Shown piece after piece: positions 1 through 10,056 of a stretch of 64,000 nt of DNA (position 1 is the first letter of the stretch; every line of letters starts with the position of its first letter). Both the position numbers and the translations under genes were made by a program. The notes beneath the pieces were generated by a model. That model was not told the DNA's origin, searched no databases, and saw only the letters and a program-made list of their open reading frames with translations. The stretch is from Kitagawia praeruptora (lineage: Eukaryota > Streptophyta > Magnoliopsida > Apiales > Apiaceae): assembly GCA_037693485.1 (NCBI GenBank), contig CM075351.1, forward strand, positions 96,490,001 to 96,554,000. The letters are read 5' to 3'.

Positions 1-313
1 GAGCGAAGTTAATAACAGGAAGCAGAGGTTTCATTTTGAGCATTTTATCAAACACAACAAGAGCATCGTCGAGTGTATCGAAACCAACCTTAGATTTGTC
101 AAGGAGTAAATGTTGAAGTCGAGCATGAGTTGGATTAGATGAATAAGGAAAATGGGGTTTGTGAATAGCGTCAGATTCAGTGGAGAATAAAAGAAAATGT
201 GAATGAAATCGAAACGATGCAAGAGGAGGAGGACGACAAGTGATACCTGCAGCTGAGTGTGGATGAAATACGAGGCAAGAGGAGGATATCGATCTAATTG
301 TCTTCTTCTTCAT
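1..313 (-). CDS. PPR protein, N-terminal part (runs off window)
   Basis: An open frame starts at the ATG at 313 and reads leftwards with no stop to the window edge (about 104 codons). The first ~45 residues are rich in Ser, Arg and Phe and poor in acidic residues, as in a mitochondrial or plastid targeting peptide. After a short linker comes LDDALVVFDKMLKMKP, which resembles the start of the helical repeats of P-class pentatricopeptide repeat proteins, especially restorer-of-fertility-like ones. These proteins bind organellar RNA and control its processing, stability or translation. Upstream (314-430) is a CT-rich stretch typical of a plant 5' UTR. This is the only feature in the window that looks like an ordinary host gene. 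Only the N-terminus is seen, so subclass and intactness are unknown. The PPR call rests on one partial repeat. Confidence 0.62.
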   Translation of the reverse strand, partial: MKKKTIRSISSSCLVFHPHSAAGITCRPPPLASFRFHSHFLLFSTESDAIHKPHFPYSSNPTHARLQHLLLDKSKVGFDTLDDALVVFDKMLKMKPLLPVINFA

Positions 314-655
314 CTTTCAATCTTTTTTTCTACCTCTTTCTCTCCTTCACTTCTACTTACTATTTTGAGAAAGGTTTGTTTCTTCTAGGCTCTACTCTAG
401 TTCATAGAACAGCCTTGCACTCAACATTTCCCTCGCATCACATTTACACATCCCTAAATCTTAAATAATAATAATAAAATATTTAATATTTTTTTTAATA
501 AAAAGTATCTCGAAAATATTTTAATTCAAAAATAATCGTAAAAACTGTTAAGTAATTATTTTTTTTTATTAAAGATCCATGGAAACATAATTTCTTTACA
601 TTATAGATGAGAGAAATAATTTAAAATTAAAAGGATAATGGACAAATCTACCGCA
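314..655. other. Upstream region of the PPR gene
   Basis: This stretch has no open frame of note. The part next to the PPR start (314-400) is a pyrimidine-rich leader as read on the plus strand. It is followed by AT-rich DNA. I see no certain TATA box. It ends at the 9-bp duplication flanking the Mutator-like element at 665. Confidence 0.35.
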
Positions 656-664
656 AAACTAGGA

Positions 665-1485
665 GGGTGAGATACCAAACTACCCACCAATTAATTTCCA
701 CGGCCCAAAATGCCTACAAGGAAAATCGTCCGCCCTTTTTACCCACGGCCACGCATTTTGAAGATGCGTATAGGGTATACGCATTTCACAATTGCGTGGC
801 CTTTGTTAAATTCATTTCAGAGCTGTGAAAAGTAACGAGGAATACGCATGATGATAATGCGTGGAACTGAACACGCATTCTCAAGATGCGTGTTTGCCAG
901 TACTGTTCATCATCGTCTATCAAGTTCATCGTCGTTTTCCCGGCTAAAAATTTGACCATCAAGTTCCGTCTTCTTCCGGCTTCTTCCAGTCCCATTCTAT
1001 ATACCAAACTACTCGTGTTCACTTCCTCTACAACTCTATAATTGTAGATTTCCTTTTTTTTGGCTGAATTTAAAAAGCCCAATTCGACCTCATTTTTTCC
1101 GATATGCTCTCCGGTGGGTTGATACAAGCCCCTTCGGGGCCATAAATTAACAACTCGATGTCTCAAAATGCTGGGGAACGTCTGGGCTTCGTTTTGATGT
1201 GCTTGGCTGTGCTGGAGATAGCCGGAATATGATCGACGATGAAGATGCGATTCAAAGGCGATTTTACCTTCAGAGCAACCCGGCGTCGTTTGTGTGATAA
1301 TGACGTCGGATGACGTCAATACGCATTCCTGTGATGCGTGTTGCTTGATGCGCATTCACCTGATGCGTATCGCAGTCTACGCCGTGCTGAGATGCGTAGT
1401 TCGTGGATAAAAAGGGCGACTTCTCCCGAAAATGGGTATTTCGGGCACCTTCCTTAGAAAAATGATGTAGTTTGGTCATTTTCTC
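665..1485 (+). mobile_element. Non-autonomous Mutator-like element, copy 1 (821 bp)
   Basis: The element is flanked by the direct repeat AAACTAGGA (656-664 and 1486-1494), the 9-bp duplication typical of Mutator-like transposition. The ends are inverted and imperfect, sharing ACCAAACTAC near both termini. The body matches in inverted orientation a second copy at 57201-58016, for example around the palindrome GCCCCTTCGGGGC (here ~1128-1140, there ~57489-57501). Inside are several short dyads of the form ACGCAT-n5..8-ATGCGT, for example at 751-769 and near 845, 872 and 1321. No transposase is present. An antisense frame of 189 codons at 786-1355 has no recognisable domain and I do not treat it as a gene. 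Confidence 0.65.
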
Positions 1486-1494
1486 AAACTAGGA

Positions 1495-1700
1495 ACCGCA
1501 TGACAGGAATACCATTCTTCTAAAACAAGGCCATAAATACCAGTTGGTTACGCATTTTGAGAATGCGTAACACCCGTAACATTTTTTTTTAAATCATCAT
1601 TTATATATATTATATGACAATATGCCTTTCCATGCCATTTAGTAATTTACTAAAATACCCTCAAATTTAGTAATTTACTAAAATATCCTCAGATTTTTGA
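1495..1700. other. Flank with one ACGCAT dyad
   Basis: Just outside the 821-bp element lies one more palindrome of the same kind (TTACGCAT ... ATGCGTAA, about 1549-1570) followed by AT-rich sequence. It may be the remains of an older relative of the same element. No gene is seen. Confidence 0.3.
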
Positions 1701-2890
1701 TATGTAAAATTACGTCTAACCGCAAGCGCACGGTATCAATTGTAGTAGATACTAGCAAATACGGGTCGAATCCTCAAGGAGACAGTTTCAGTTTCAATTC
1801 AATTGCTATCAATTGTTTCTAGTCACAAACGATTATTTGGGAATTTTATTAACTACTAATGCAAATTTAACAAAGTTTTATATCAATTAATTAAAGGATC
1901 TAGGGCAATTCAGGTTCACCATGCTTACACCAAACAAATCACAAAAGTATAGCTTTTCAATGGGATTAAGTAATTAAAGCAATGGTTAATCTTTTTCAAG
2001 CATTAACACTCTCAGAATATCTAATGATGCTTTCACAATCACCTTCAATTCCGCTAATTGTATGTAAGCCTCTAGTAGTAAAATCTTTCGATCTATTACT
2101 CCTATTGCAATCAATTAATCCGTGATATTGCGCAATTACACAAATTAAGAATTATAACATATCAATCAGAATTACTCTTTACCCATCAATCTACTAATCA
2201 AATTAAACCCAAATCATGGTGCAAACATGGCTCCCCTTAATACCCTAGAATTAAACTACTCACTCATGGTAGAAGTAAAAACAATGAGAATAATGAAAGA
2301 AGCCATGTAAAACATATAATAATGAAACAAGAGAATAAAGAATACCTCAAACTTTGTATTAACGAAGAACAATGAAGATCCAAATTAAACCAAGTGCTTA
2401 CAAAGGAAGAGATGAAGAGAGAAAACAAAACCCTAGCTTTTGTAAAATATAAAAAAATACGTATCTATCCCTCTCCCCCTCTCTATCCCACGTTTTTATA
2501 ATATATCCCCCAATAAAATCTGATCTCTTTCTTCTAATAAAAGTATTTTTAATATCCTAATCAATTTACAAAAAGATATCCATAATTAAATAGGATTTTC
2601 TTGTAAAATTCGTCACTAATTTTGCTCCTCTGTTTCTGGGCTCTTCCAGTTGGATTTTGATTACTGGACCACCTCTGAATTAAAGAAAATTCCACAAGCT
2701 TCGCGTGGACAGTAATTTCGTCAAATTCTGACTTCTGGAACTCAAGATATGGCCCAAACAGTGCAGGCAGCCTGTATAGCCCAATATTACGAATTTTCTC
2801 TTATTTTATCTCCAAAATAGCTCTTTTCGCTCCAAATCCTTCCAAGTCATGAATTCTTTATTTCCTACAATAAAACAATCAAATATATTA
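1700..2890 (-). repeat. Unclassified dispersed repeat
   Basis: The stretch opens with a GC-richer block (ACCGCAAGCGCACGG, then GGGTCGAATCCTCAAGGAGA) that I recognise as a motif common in plant intergenic repeats. It continues with non-coding AT-rich sequence containing a CCCTAGCTTTTGT stretch. There is no coding potential and I could not define ends or target duplications. The class is unknown. Confidence 0.35.
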
Positions 2891-2929
2891 AATATATTAA
2901 GAATTATAACATATATTAAAAATATTGTT

Positions 2930-3010
2930 GTTGGCATGGATTGAACCCATGACCTCTTGCTAGGAATCAATTTTATGGTCAAACCATGACCACCATGCTA
3001 GAAGTCCCTT
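2930..3010 (-). repeat. tRNA-like (SINE-like) segment
   Basis: Read on the minus strand, this stretch has a box-A-like sequence (TAGCATGGTGG) followed about 40 bases later by a box-B-like sequence (GGGTTCAATCC). These are the internal RNA polymerase III promoter elements. It does not fold as a complete tRNA by eye, so it is better read as a tRNA-derived repeat head than as a tRNA gene. Confidence 0.35.
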
Positions 3011-3015
3011 TAATG

Positions 3016-4260
3016 AAAAATTTGGAACTCATCAACTAGATTCTTAAATAGCTCTTAATTCTACATTTTATTTAACACGTATTTTAGAAATAATTTCAAA
3101 GAAAATAAATGAAATAATATCTCTTTCCATTTATTATAAGTCAAAATGCACTTTCAAGCCAATTAATAATTTATCAATATACCCCTCTTTATATTAGTGT
3201 TAAAAAAAATATTTTTATTAGGAATAGATTTTATAATCCCCCTATTATACAAACAACTTAAATTTATGCACATAACCACTACACCATGACAATTTCTGAT
3301 ACCTACCTAAAAATCATTAACTACATTTTCAAAGAACCTGCTTCCTAGATTTTCCTTGATTTTTTTTAAAATTTATGCATGATAGAACTATCAAAAATAT
3401 ATTTTCATCTCATTTAAATAAAATTATTATAATTATTATTACTATTATTATTATATTTTCATGAAATTTTAAAATTATAAACTATTCTTTTTGTATTATG
3501 TATGTGATACGAAAATACGACACAAATTCACATTGTACACGAAATGACATAAATTCAAATTTTAATTTCTGGTACATGTATAATAGCATTTTTTTGTGGA
3601 ACCATAAATCATAATATTTATTCATGTTTGTTATGCTCATGATAAACACAAAACAAATTCACTTGCTACACGTATAGATGAGCATTTCATCCATCTTGTC
3701 CGACCGCGATCCAATCCCCTTCCCATTCGGGTTGGGGAATATTGCGGAAATTTTTCTGTTTGAGAAATATGAATATTATAAAATAGAAATTCGGGGGATG
3801 AGAAAGGGATCAGGGATTAAGGTATCCCGATCTGATCCCCAATTCACGTTCCCGGCCGATTATTGGGGATTAAGGAAATATTATATTTACTAAATGATTA
3901 AAGATAATTATAATTCAAAATTTTAAAATTTTGATAAATTTAAAATTTCACAAAAAAATAAAAATTTCATTTTAATAATTTTAGTTATATCTTTCATCTT
4001 TTATTATAAAAAAATAATTTGAATCGCTATTTATGATATAATAATATTTATCATGATTTATCAAATTATTTTTATTATAAAATTTATTAAGGAATTATAA
4101 ATTTCAATTAAAAAAATAAGAATCCTCAATTTCTCGTGGGGATCCTCGTTTCCCTTTCGATGTAGTAAAGTAATCCCCATTCAGGGATTGATAAGGGTTC
4201 AACGATTATGTTCGAAATTTTAATTAAAAATTATATTCCGATTTTTTTAAAAAAATCACG
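3016..4260. other. AT-rich intergenic DNA
   Basis: No supportable gene. A less AT-rich island at about 3690-4210 contains short inverted words such as GGGGATCCTC and GATCCCC. Two frames here (71 codons at 3678, 62 codons at 4208) show no recognisable domain and overlap these repeats. Confidence 0.4.
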
Positions 4261-4261
4261 A

Positions 4262-5265
4262 TTTCTCTGGGGATCCTCATTCCCGTTCGGGACAGTATTT
4301 AGAGAGCAAAATAATCTTCGTTCAGGAACCGAGACAGGTACAATGAAAATGTTCGAATTCGGGGATCGTCATGGGTATAGTACTCTTCGATCCTAAATTG
4401 ACCTGATGCCACTCCCAAGTATACAAAATAACATAAATTAATTTACTGTCAAGTTTGGACATCGAGATATGAAAAATGCTTATTGCTAACACTTATGTCT
4501 CAATTAAATACTAACAAAATAATATGTACATCAATTTTTTGCCAACTTATAAACAAATGGTAATAGAACTAAATAGTTGATAATAATATGTTAATCTAAC
4601 CTGTTGAAAAATATTAGATGAGTTTAAATTAAAATTTAAAAATTATAATGTTAGTAGAAAAACATTCGAAAGAAGTATGTATGTTTAATGTGCGAGAGGT
4701 ATGACAATTAGCTATTTTAATTATTAAATATAAAAAATATAGTGTTGACACAATAACATTCAGAATATATGTATAAGATTATTGTACGAGAGATATGACA
4801 ATTAAATATTTTTATACCTAATTAGCTCATGATCCTCATTCCCATCCGGGGTAGAAATCGAAAAACAAAATAATCTTCGTTCAGGAACCTAGACAGGTTC
4901 AATGATAATATTCGAATTCAGGGATCACCATAGGTATATTACTCTTCGATACACAAGATAACATGAATTCATTTACTTCAAATTTGGACATCTAGATATG
5001 AAAAACGCTTATTGCAAATATTTATATCTCAATTAAATACTAACTAAAGAATAGGTACATCAATTTTTTTGCCAACTTAAAAACAAATGGTAATAGAACT
5101 ACATAGTTGATAATAATATGTTAATCTAACCTATTGACAAATATTAGATGAGTTTAATTAAAATTTAAAAATTGTAATGTTAACAGAAAAACATTTGAAA
5201 GAAGTAAATGTATAAGATTGTACGAGAGATATGACAATTAAAGATTTTTATACCTAATTAGCTCA
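4262..5265. repeat. Two diverged direct copies, offset about 565 bp
   Basis: Copy 1 (about 4262-4725) and copy 2 (about 4826-5215) share long runs, for example CAAAATAATCTTCGTTCAGG and ATAGTTGATAATAATATG, in the same order and orientation, with scattered substitutions and small indels. No coding sequence is visible. This could be two LTRs or the tandem duplication of an older repeat. I found no convincing TG...CA ends. Confidence 0.55.
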
Positions 5266-6500
5266 TAATCATATAGTGATAATTTCATACGAATATGTGC
5301 ATGTAAAATTATCATAGTTAAAATGCAGGTCGTGCAATACATGACTATCATAATAATTTCACTTTTAAAATTTTAAGATAAAAGTATTTTAATAACTACA
5401 AAAGAAAATTATTATCGAAATTTTTTTTTTTCTAAAATTAGAATGATAGTTTTATGAAATTATAATACAATAATATTTTTATCTATACTATGAATATGCC
5501 ATGAAAATAAGATATGCATTCACGTGGTACACAAGACAACGTGAGTTTTTCAACCATTGAATTAGGACATATGATATAGAATATAGGGAAACACGATATG
5601 ATTTTTTGGTCTTATCAAAGGAACTGAATTTATGACCTTTAAATGCAAATGGAGTTAAATTCACAACTACTGAATAAATTATGTTTTTTTTAGTTTTTGT
5701 TTATATCTTATTTTCAATTAACTTTTATTAAATTTATTTAATATGTGATTGTTGGGGTTTGATACCTTTACCTAAAATTGTTGTCTACAAAAGTTGCAAT
5801 TTTGAAAAAAAAATATTTTTGCTAAAGCAATTTTTTTTATATAAAAAAATGTCGTTGAAAAATTTCTTTTAGATTTACTAAGCTGTTTTGAACCAAGTTT
5901 TCTACAAAAATATTGTTGTTGTGGTCTGCAACATCAATACAAAACGGACCTTTAATATGATTGATACTAGGTACAATATATATCTATATAAAAAAATCAG
6001 AATTAGCTGATATGTTAGATTTGGACTTTATATGAGTTATCGATTAAATAAAAGAATAAAATGCATAGTTGAATTATGATATAGTATCATAAACAAGATT
6101 ATATATGTTAAACAAAGATGTTTAATTATATATGACTACCCATAACATAATGATCGATTAGTGATATTTTAAGACTGTAAAAAAATAATTTTTTTCACTG
6201 TAGCACATATTAGTTTGTATGGATACAACATACATTTTAGTTGATTTTTCCTAATATTAAACCGGTTTGTGCTATTGCTGCCATAATACATCACCTACCA
6301 AATATGTAATGATCCACCTATCTCCTCTTACTGGTTTACTGTTACTAATGGTTTACTGTTAATAACTTATTATGCATTAGCAGGGAGAGTAACAAATTGT
6401 ATTACGCATTCTCTGGATGCATATTACATATTAAGCAGGGATATTAATGCATAATACATATATATTTTTTATTTTTTTTATAATTAAATTTTATTTTTAA
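5266..6500. other. AT-rich intergenic DNA
   Basis: No gene is seen. Near 6400-6450 there are degenerate ACGCAT/ATGCAT dyads like those of the 821-bp Mutator-like element, so an old fragment of that family may lie here. Confidence 0.35.
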
Positions 6501-6815
6501 TACGGTTTATTCGTCTTTCTGAATATTTCTAAACCCTAAAATGGAAAATTTGAACCTAAAGGTTAACCGTTGAACCCCTAATGGAATACATATAAATTTT
6601 AAAATTATAAAATTGAATCCGGCGGCCTGATTTTTAAACGCTAACGCGTTTAAAAATCAGGATATATTAGGATTTTGGGTCTAGGGTTTACAACCCTAAA
6701 CCCTAAATCTGTATACGGTTTATTCGTCATTCCGAATATTTCTAAAACCCGAAATGGAAAAGTTGAACCCCAAAAGTTAATTGTTGAACCCGTAAAGGAA
6801 TAAAGATAAATTTTA
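6500..6815. repeat. Tandem duplication (~210 bp) with a perfect hairpin
   Basis: The word CGGTTTATTCGTC begins two similar stretches, at about 6503 and 6713, both continuing through AATATTTCTAAA and GTTGAACCC. Between them lies a perfect inverted repeat at 6626-6661, a 16-bp stem with a 4-base loop. The function is unknown. Confidence 0.55.
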
Positions 6816-6879
6816 AAATTTTAATTAAAAAATTTAATTTTAGTAAACCCCAAATATTGGAACCCGTTGAATCCATTAT

Positions 6880-7150
6880 TATTTTAATATAAAATACCTA
6901 AACATTATTATTTTAATAAAATAAAACAACAATACAAAAAAAATCCCGATAGTTAACAACTATCGAGAGAAAATCTTGTTGCTAAATTTTGGTACCCACT
7001 GGCCATTGCCCGATGGTTAACTATCTATACTAAACATTTTTATTTTAATATAAAATACTTAAACATTATTATTTTAATAAAACAAAACAACAATACAAAA
7101 AGAAAAGAAAAATCCGATAGTTAACAACTATCTAGAGAAAATCTTGTTAC
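6880..7150. repeat. Direct repeat that was the target of the outer copia
   Basis: The first copy (about 6880-7027) contains GTTGCTAAATTTTGGTACC. The second copy starts near 7029 and is cut at 7150 by the copia LTR. It resumes after the 3' LTR at 22348 with GTTGCTAAATTTTGGTAC. The first copy therefore shows the sequence before insertion. Confidence 0.65.
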
Positions 7151-7385
7151 TGTTGTGAAATAAATGTATGACTCTCTAGAATGTACTTAACCCTCTAGAT
7201 GACAACCTTTGGCCTTTTACTATTATGTAACTTAAGACTCTTGGCTCTACAAATTCATGTAACTTACAACTAGTTAGCCTATAAATAGGCACTATTCTTA
7301 AGCTTGTAAAGATACAAATTTCTCTCAATGAAGTATATTGTTTATCTCCTCTAAATACTCTCTATATTATAATATATTCTTATCA
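7151..7385 (+). repeat. 5' LTR of outer copia
   Basis: 235 bp, TG...CA ends. It is followed directly by CGTTATCAGCACGATCG, the likely primer-binding region. It differs from the 3' LTR at about five positions. Confidence 0.92.
7280..7287 (+). promoter_or_regulatory. TATA box in outer LTR
   Basis: TATAAATA in the middle of the 5' LTR is the expected core promoter for the genomic transcript. The same word is present in the 3' LTR. Confidence 0.5.
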
Positions 7386-7594
7386 CGTTATCAGCACGAT
7401 CGAAACGAAAGAAGAGTTACGAACGATTTAGCAATCTGAAAAAAGTAGGGAAACAAGAGTGGCTGATAATCATTTTATTTCGATAATTTGAGTCTCTGCA
7501 ACCGAGCACTAAAAGCACACGATAAACACATAACTCTCATATTTGATTATTTGCATGTGATTGAAATGAACTCTTATGTAACATACTTAGTTAC

Positions 7595-8005
7595 GGGTCC
7601 CGGTCCCTGGCAAACGTATGACAGGGACATGTTACACAACATACGGTTTATTAACCGTTGGATGGTTGATCCAACGGTTCTGATTTAAAAAAAAATTAAC
7701 ATCGTTCCGCAGAAAGTTTCTGCGGTACGGAGAAATTACCAAAATGTCCCCCTGCATTCACACCAAACAGGAGGGCATTTTGGTAATTTCTCCGTACCGT
7801 AGAAACTTTCTGCGGTACGGTGAACAGTATATTTTTGGTGTGAATGCAGGGGGGCATTTTGGTAATTTCTTCGTACCGCAGAAACTTTCTGCGGTATGAT
7901 ATACATTTTTTTTAAACCAGGATCGTTGGATCAACCATCCAACGACTAAAAAGCCTTATGTTGTGTAACAGGTCCCTGGCATACGTTTGCCAGGGACCGG
8001 GAGCC
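7595..8005. mobile_element. Foldback/MITE-type element (411 bp)
   Basis: The two halves are inverted copies of each other over more than 100 bp: GGTCCCTGGCAAACGTATG near the left end and its complement at the right end, then ATCCAACG/CGTTGGAT, then TTTCTGCGGTAC words toward the centre. The flanking direct repeat is CTTAGTTAC (7586-7594 and 8006-8014), 9 bp, pointing to a Mutator-type non-autonomous element. It is inserted in the untranslated leader of the outer copia, so it came later than that element. It contains no gene. Confidence 0.75.
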
Positions 8006-8014
8006 CTTAGTTAC

Positions 8015-8823
8015 TTACATAAGAAATACTAGTATATTTATCTTTGTCTTTCTAGTGTACTTGTTAAGATTTTACATCTACGTAGGGTTACTATTTGCTA
8101 GTCATTATCTTTTACAACTACTAAACTATGCATGCATATTTGACTTTTGGGACCTTTTAGGTTTTTTTTTGTTTAAGTGTCAAGTGGCACTTAAAATTAT
8201 ATTTAAAAAAAATTTGAATGAATTATACAACTGAAATTTTTAGGCAATAGTGGAACTCTCTGGTTGATCTAGCTAACCTACAGCTTTTACAATTGCGACT
8301 GGAAAATTCATAGTGACTTCTTAATTTTCTTAAAAATTAAAATTTTGAATCGTAAAAAAAAAGGTTATCAAGCAGTATAATCTTTTATATATATCCTCTA
8401 TATTACTATTTGCACCTATTGTACTGCCATGTGCATTATGTTGCCTGATTTCAAATGCTTTCATATGATTTTACATTTTTTGTATGTTAATTGTCCTTGA
8501 ACACTAGTTTAGAAAAATGTCTTACCGACAAAAGGGAAGAAAATGTCACTGTAAAAAAGGAAAGAAAAAAATAATACAATGTTTGGCATCTTTGTAATAA
8601 TTATTGTATTAACCGAATAAATAACACCCTCATGTTAGTAGTACAGTGGAATGATTGACATTGATAATCTTTTCTCTCTTATATATGATGACTTGTAGTT
8701 CACTGTTAGTTTTACATAGATACATCTTTTCACATTTTTTTTCTTCATATATATTGGTAACACTTGGTGCACTTATGCTTATTTTATAAATTGATATTGT
8801 TTTAAATTATATTTTTAGTGATA
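8015..8823 (+). other. Leader of the outer copia between foldback element and gag
   Basis: Non-coding AT-rich sequence. It ends with TATTTTTAG directly before the gag start region, which resembles a 3' splice site. I see no other signal. Confidence 0.4.
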
Positions 8824-9888
8824 ATGTCGAATCTTACAAAACTTGAGTTCAACGCACTTGATGTCACCGGCAAAAATTATTTGACATGGATTCTTGACGC
8901 TGAAATCCATCTTAGTGCTATGGGTCTCAGTGACACCATAAAAGAGGGAAATAAAATCTCCGAACAAGACAAGACAAAAGCTATGATATTTCTTCGCCAT
9001 CACCTTGATGAAGGCCTAAAAACTGAATATTTAACTATTAAAGATCCATCAATTCTTTGGAAGGATCTCAAAGAAAGATATGACCATAAAAAAACGGTGA
9101 TACTCCCAAAAGCTCGTTATGATTGGCTACATTTGCGATTGCAAGATTATAAAAGTGTGAGCGAGTATAAATCAGCCATGTTTAAAATTACATCTCAATT
9201 GAAATTATGTGGCGAGATTATCACCGATAAAGATATGTTGGAAAAAACATATTCCACTTTCCATGCCAATAATATGCTCTTGCAGCAACAATATCGTGAA
9301 CGTGGATTCACAAAATATTCTGAGCTAATTTCTGTCTTGCTTCTTGCCGAACAAAATAATGAAGTTTTGCTGAAAAATCATCAAGCACGTCCAACTGGCT
9401 CAACACCATTCCCTGAAGTGAATGCGGTGACTAACAATGAATATGGAGATAATAAGACATTTGGACGTGGGCGTGGACGTGCCCGTGGTCATAATTTTGG
9501 GCATGGTCGAGGTCATAATCATCAAAATTTCACCAACTTTAAAAGGAAGCCTCACCACCAAAAATGGGCAAAAAAGGAGGAGAAGCCCGAGGGAAGTACG
9601 ATGGTCAAAAGGGTTGAAAGTGTTTGTAGTCGTTGTGGAATGAAAGGTCATTGGAGACGTACATGTCGTTCCTCCAAGCACTTTGCTGACCTTTATCAAG
9701 CTTCTTTGAAAAAGGTTGAAACTAATTTCACTGAACAAAGTGATCCCTTGGGAATTGCTCATCTTGAAGCACACCTTGGTGGTGGTGCAGATCCAGTTGA
9801 TCCTTCGGGCCTCACTCATATGGAAGTTGGTGATTTCTTTGAAGATGGGAATGATGAGATGGCCAAATCTGGTGGTTGCAATAATTAG
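8824..9888 (+). CDS. Gag of outer copia
   Basis: An uninterrupted frame of about 354 residues from the ATG at 8824 (MSNLTKLEF...). The front part has the layout of plant copia Gag (UBN2-type), with a conserved aromatic stretch YLTWILDAEIHL. The C-terminal half is basic, with Arg-Gly repeats (about residues 215-235), then a CCHC zinc knuckle CSRCGMKGHWRRTC at residues 268-281. Gag forms the virus-like particle and binds the element RNA. It is the only intact gene of this element. An upstream in-frame GTG at 8818 is not needed as a start. Confidence 0.88.
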   Translation: MSNLTKLEFNALDVTGKNYLTWILDAEIHLSAMGLSDTIKEGNKISEQDKTKAMIFLRHHLDEGLKTEYLTIKDPSILWKDLKERYDHKKTVILPKARYDWLHLRLQDYKSVSEYKSAMFKITSQLKLCGEIITDKDMLEKTYSTFHANNMLLQQQYRERGFTKYSELISVLLLAEQNNEVLLKNHQARPTGSTPFPEVNAVTNNEYGDNKTFGRGRGRARGHNFGHGRGHNHQNFTNFKRKPHHQKWAKKEEKPEGSTMVKRVESVCSRCGMKGHWRRTCRSSKHFADLYQASLKKVETNFTEQSDPLGIAHLEAHLGGGADPVDPSGLTHMEVGDFFEDGNDEMAKSGGCNN

Positions 9889-10056
9889 ACCATATATTAA
9901 AATTTTGCTTTTGCTTATTGAATATTTCATATTTCTGTTCGAACTCTATAATGATTGGCTTTGCTTTATGCCTTCTATATAATTCTCTTTTAGCATGAAT
10001 GAGTTGTTTTGGATATTATTCTAATATTCATTTATATATTTGTTTTGTGAAGAATT

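Noticed and set aside
786..1355. 189-codon minus-strand frame
   Set aside because: It lies wholly within a non-autonomous Mutator-like element, shows no domain, and overlaps the palindromic repeats. The second copy of the element does not clearly preserve it.
2930..3010. tRNA gene on minus strand
   Set aside because: Box A and box B can be seen, but no complete cloverleaf or acceptor stem. Better explained as a tRNA-derived repeat.
3678..4396. Two short plus-strand frames
   Set aside because: They consist of a low-copy repeat with inverted GGGATC words and resemble no protein I know.
8815..9930. Antisense and out-of-frame frames over the outer gag
   Set aside because: They are shadows of the real gag frame on the plus strand.
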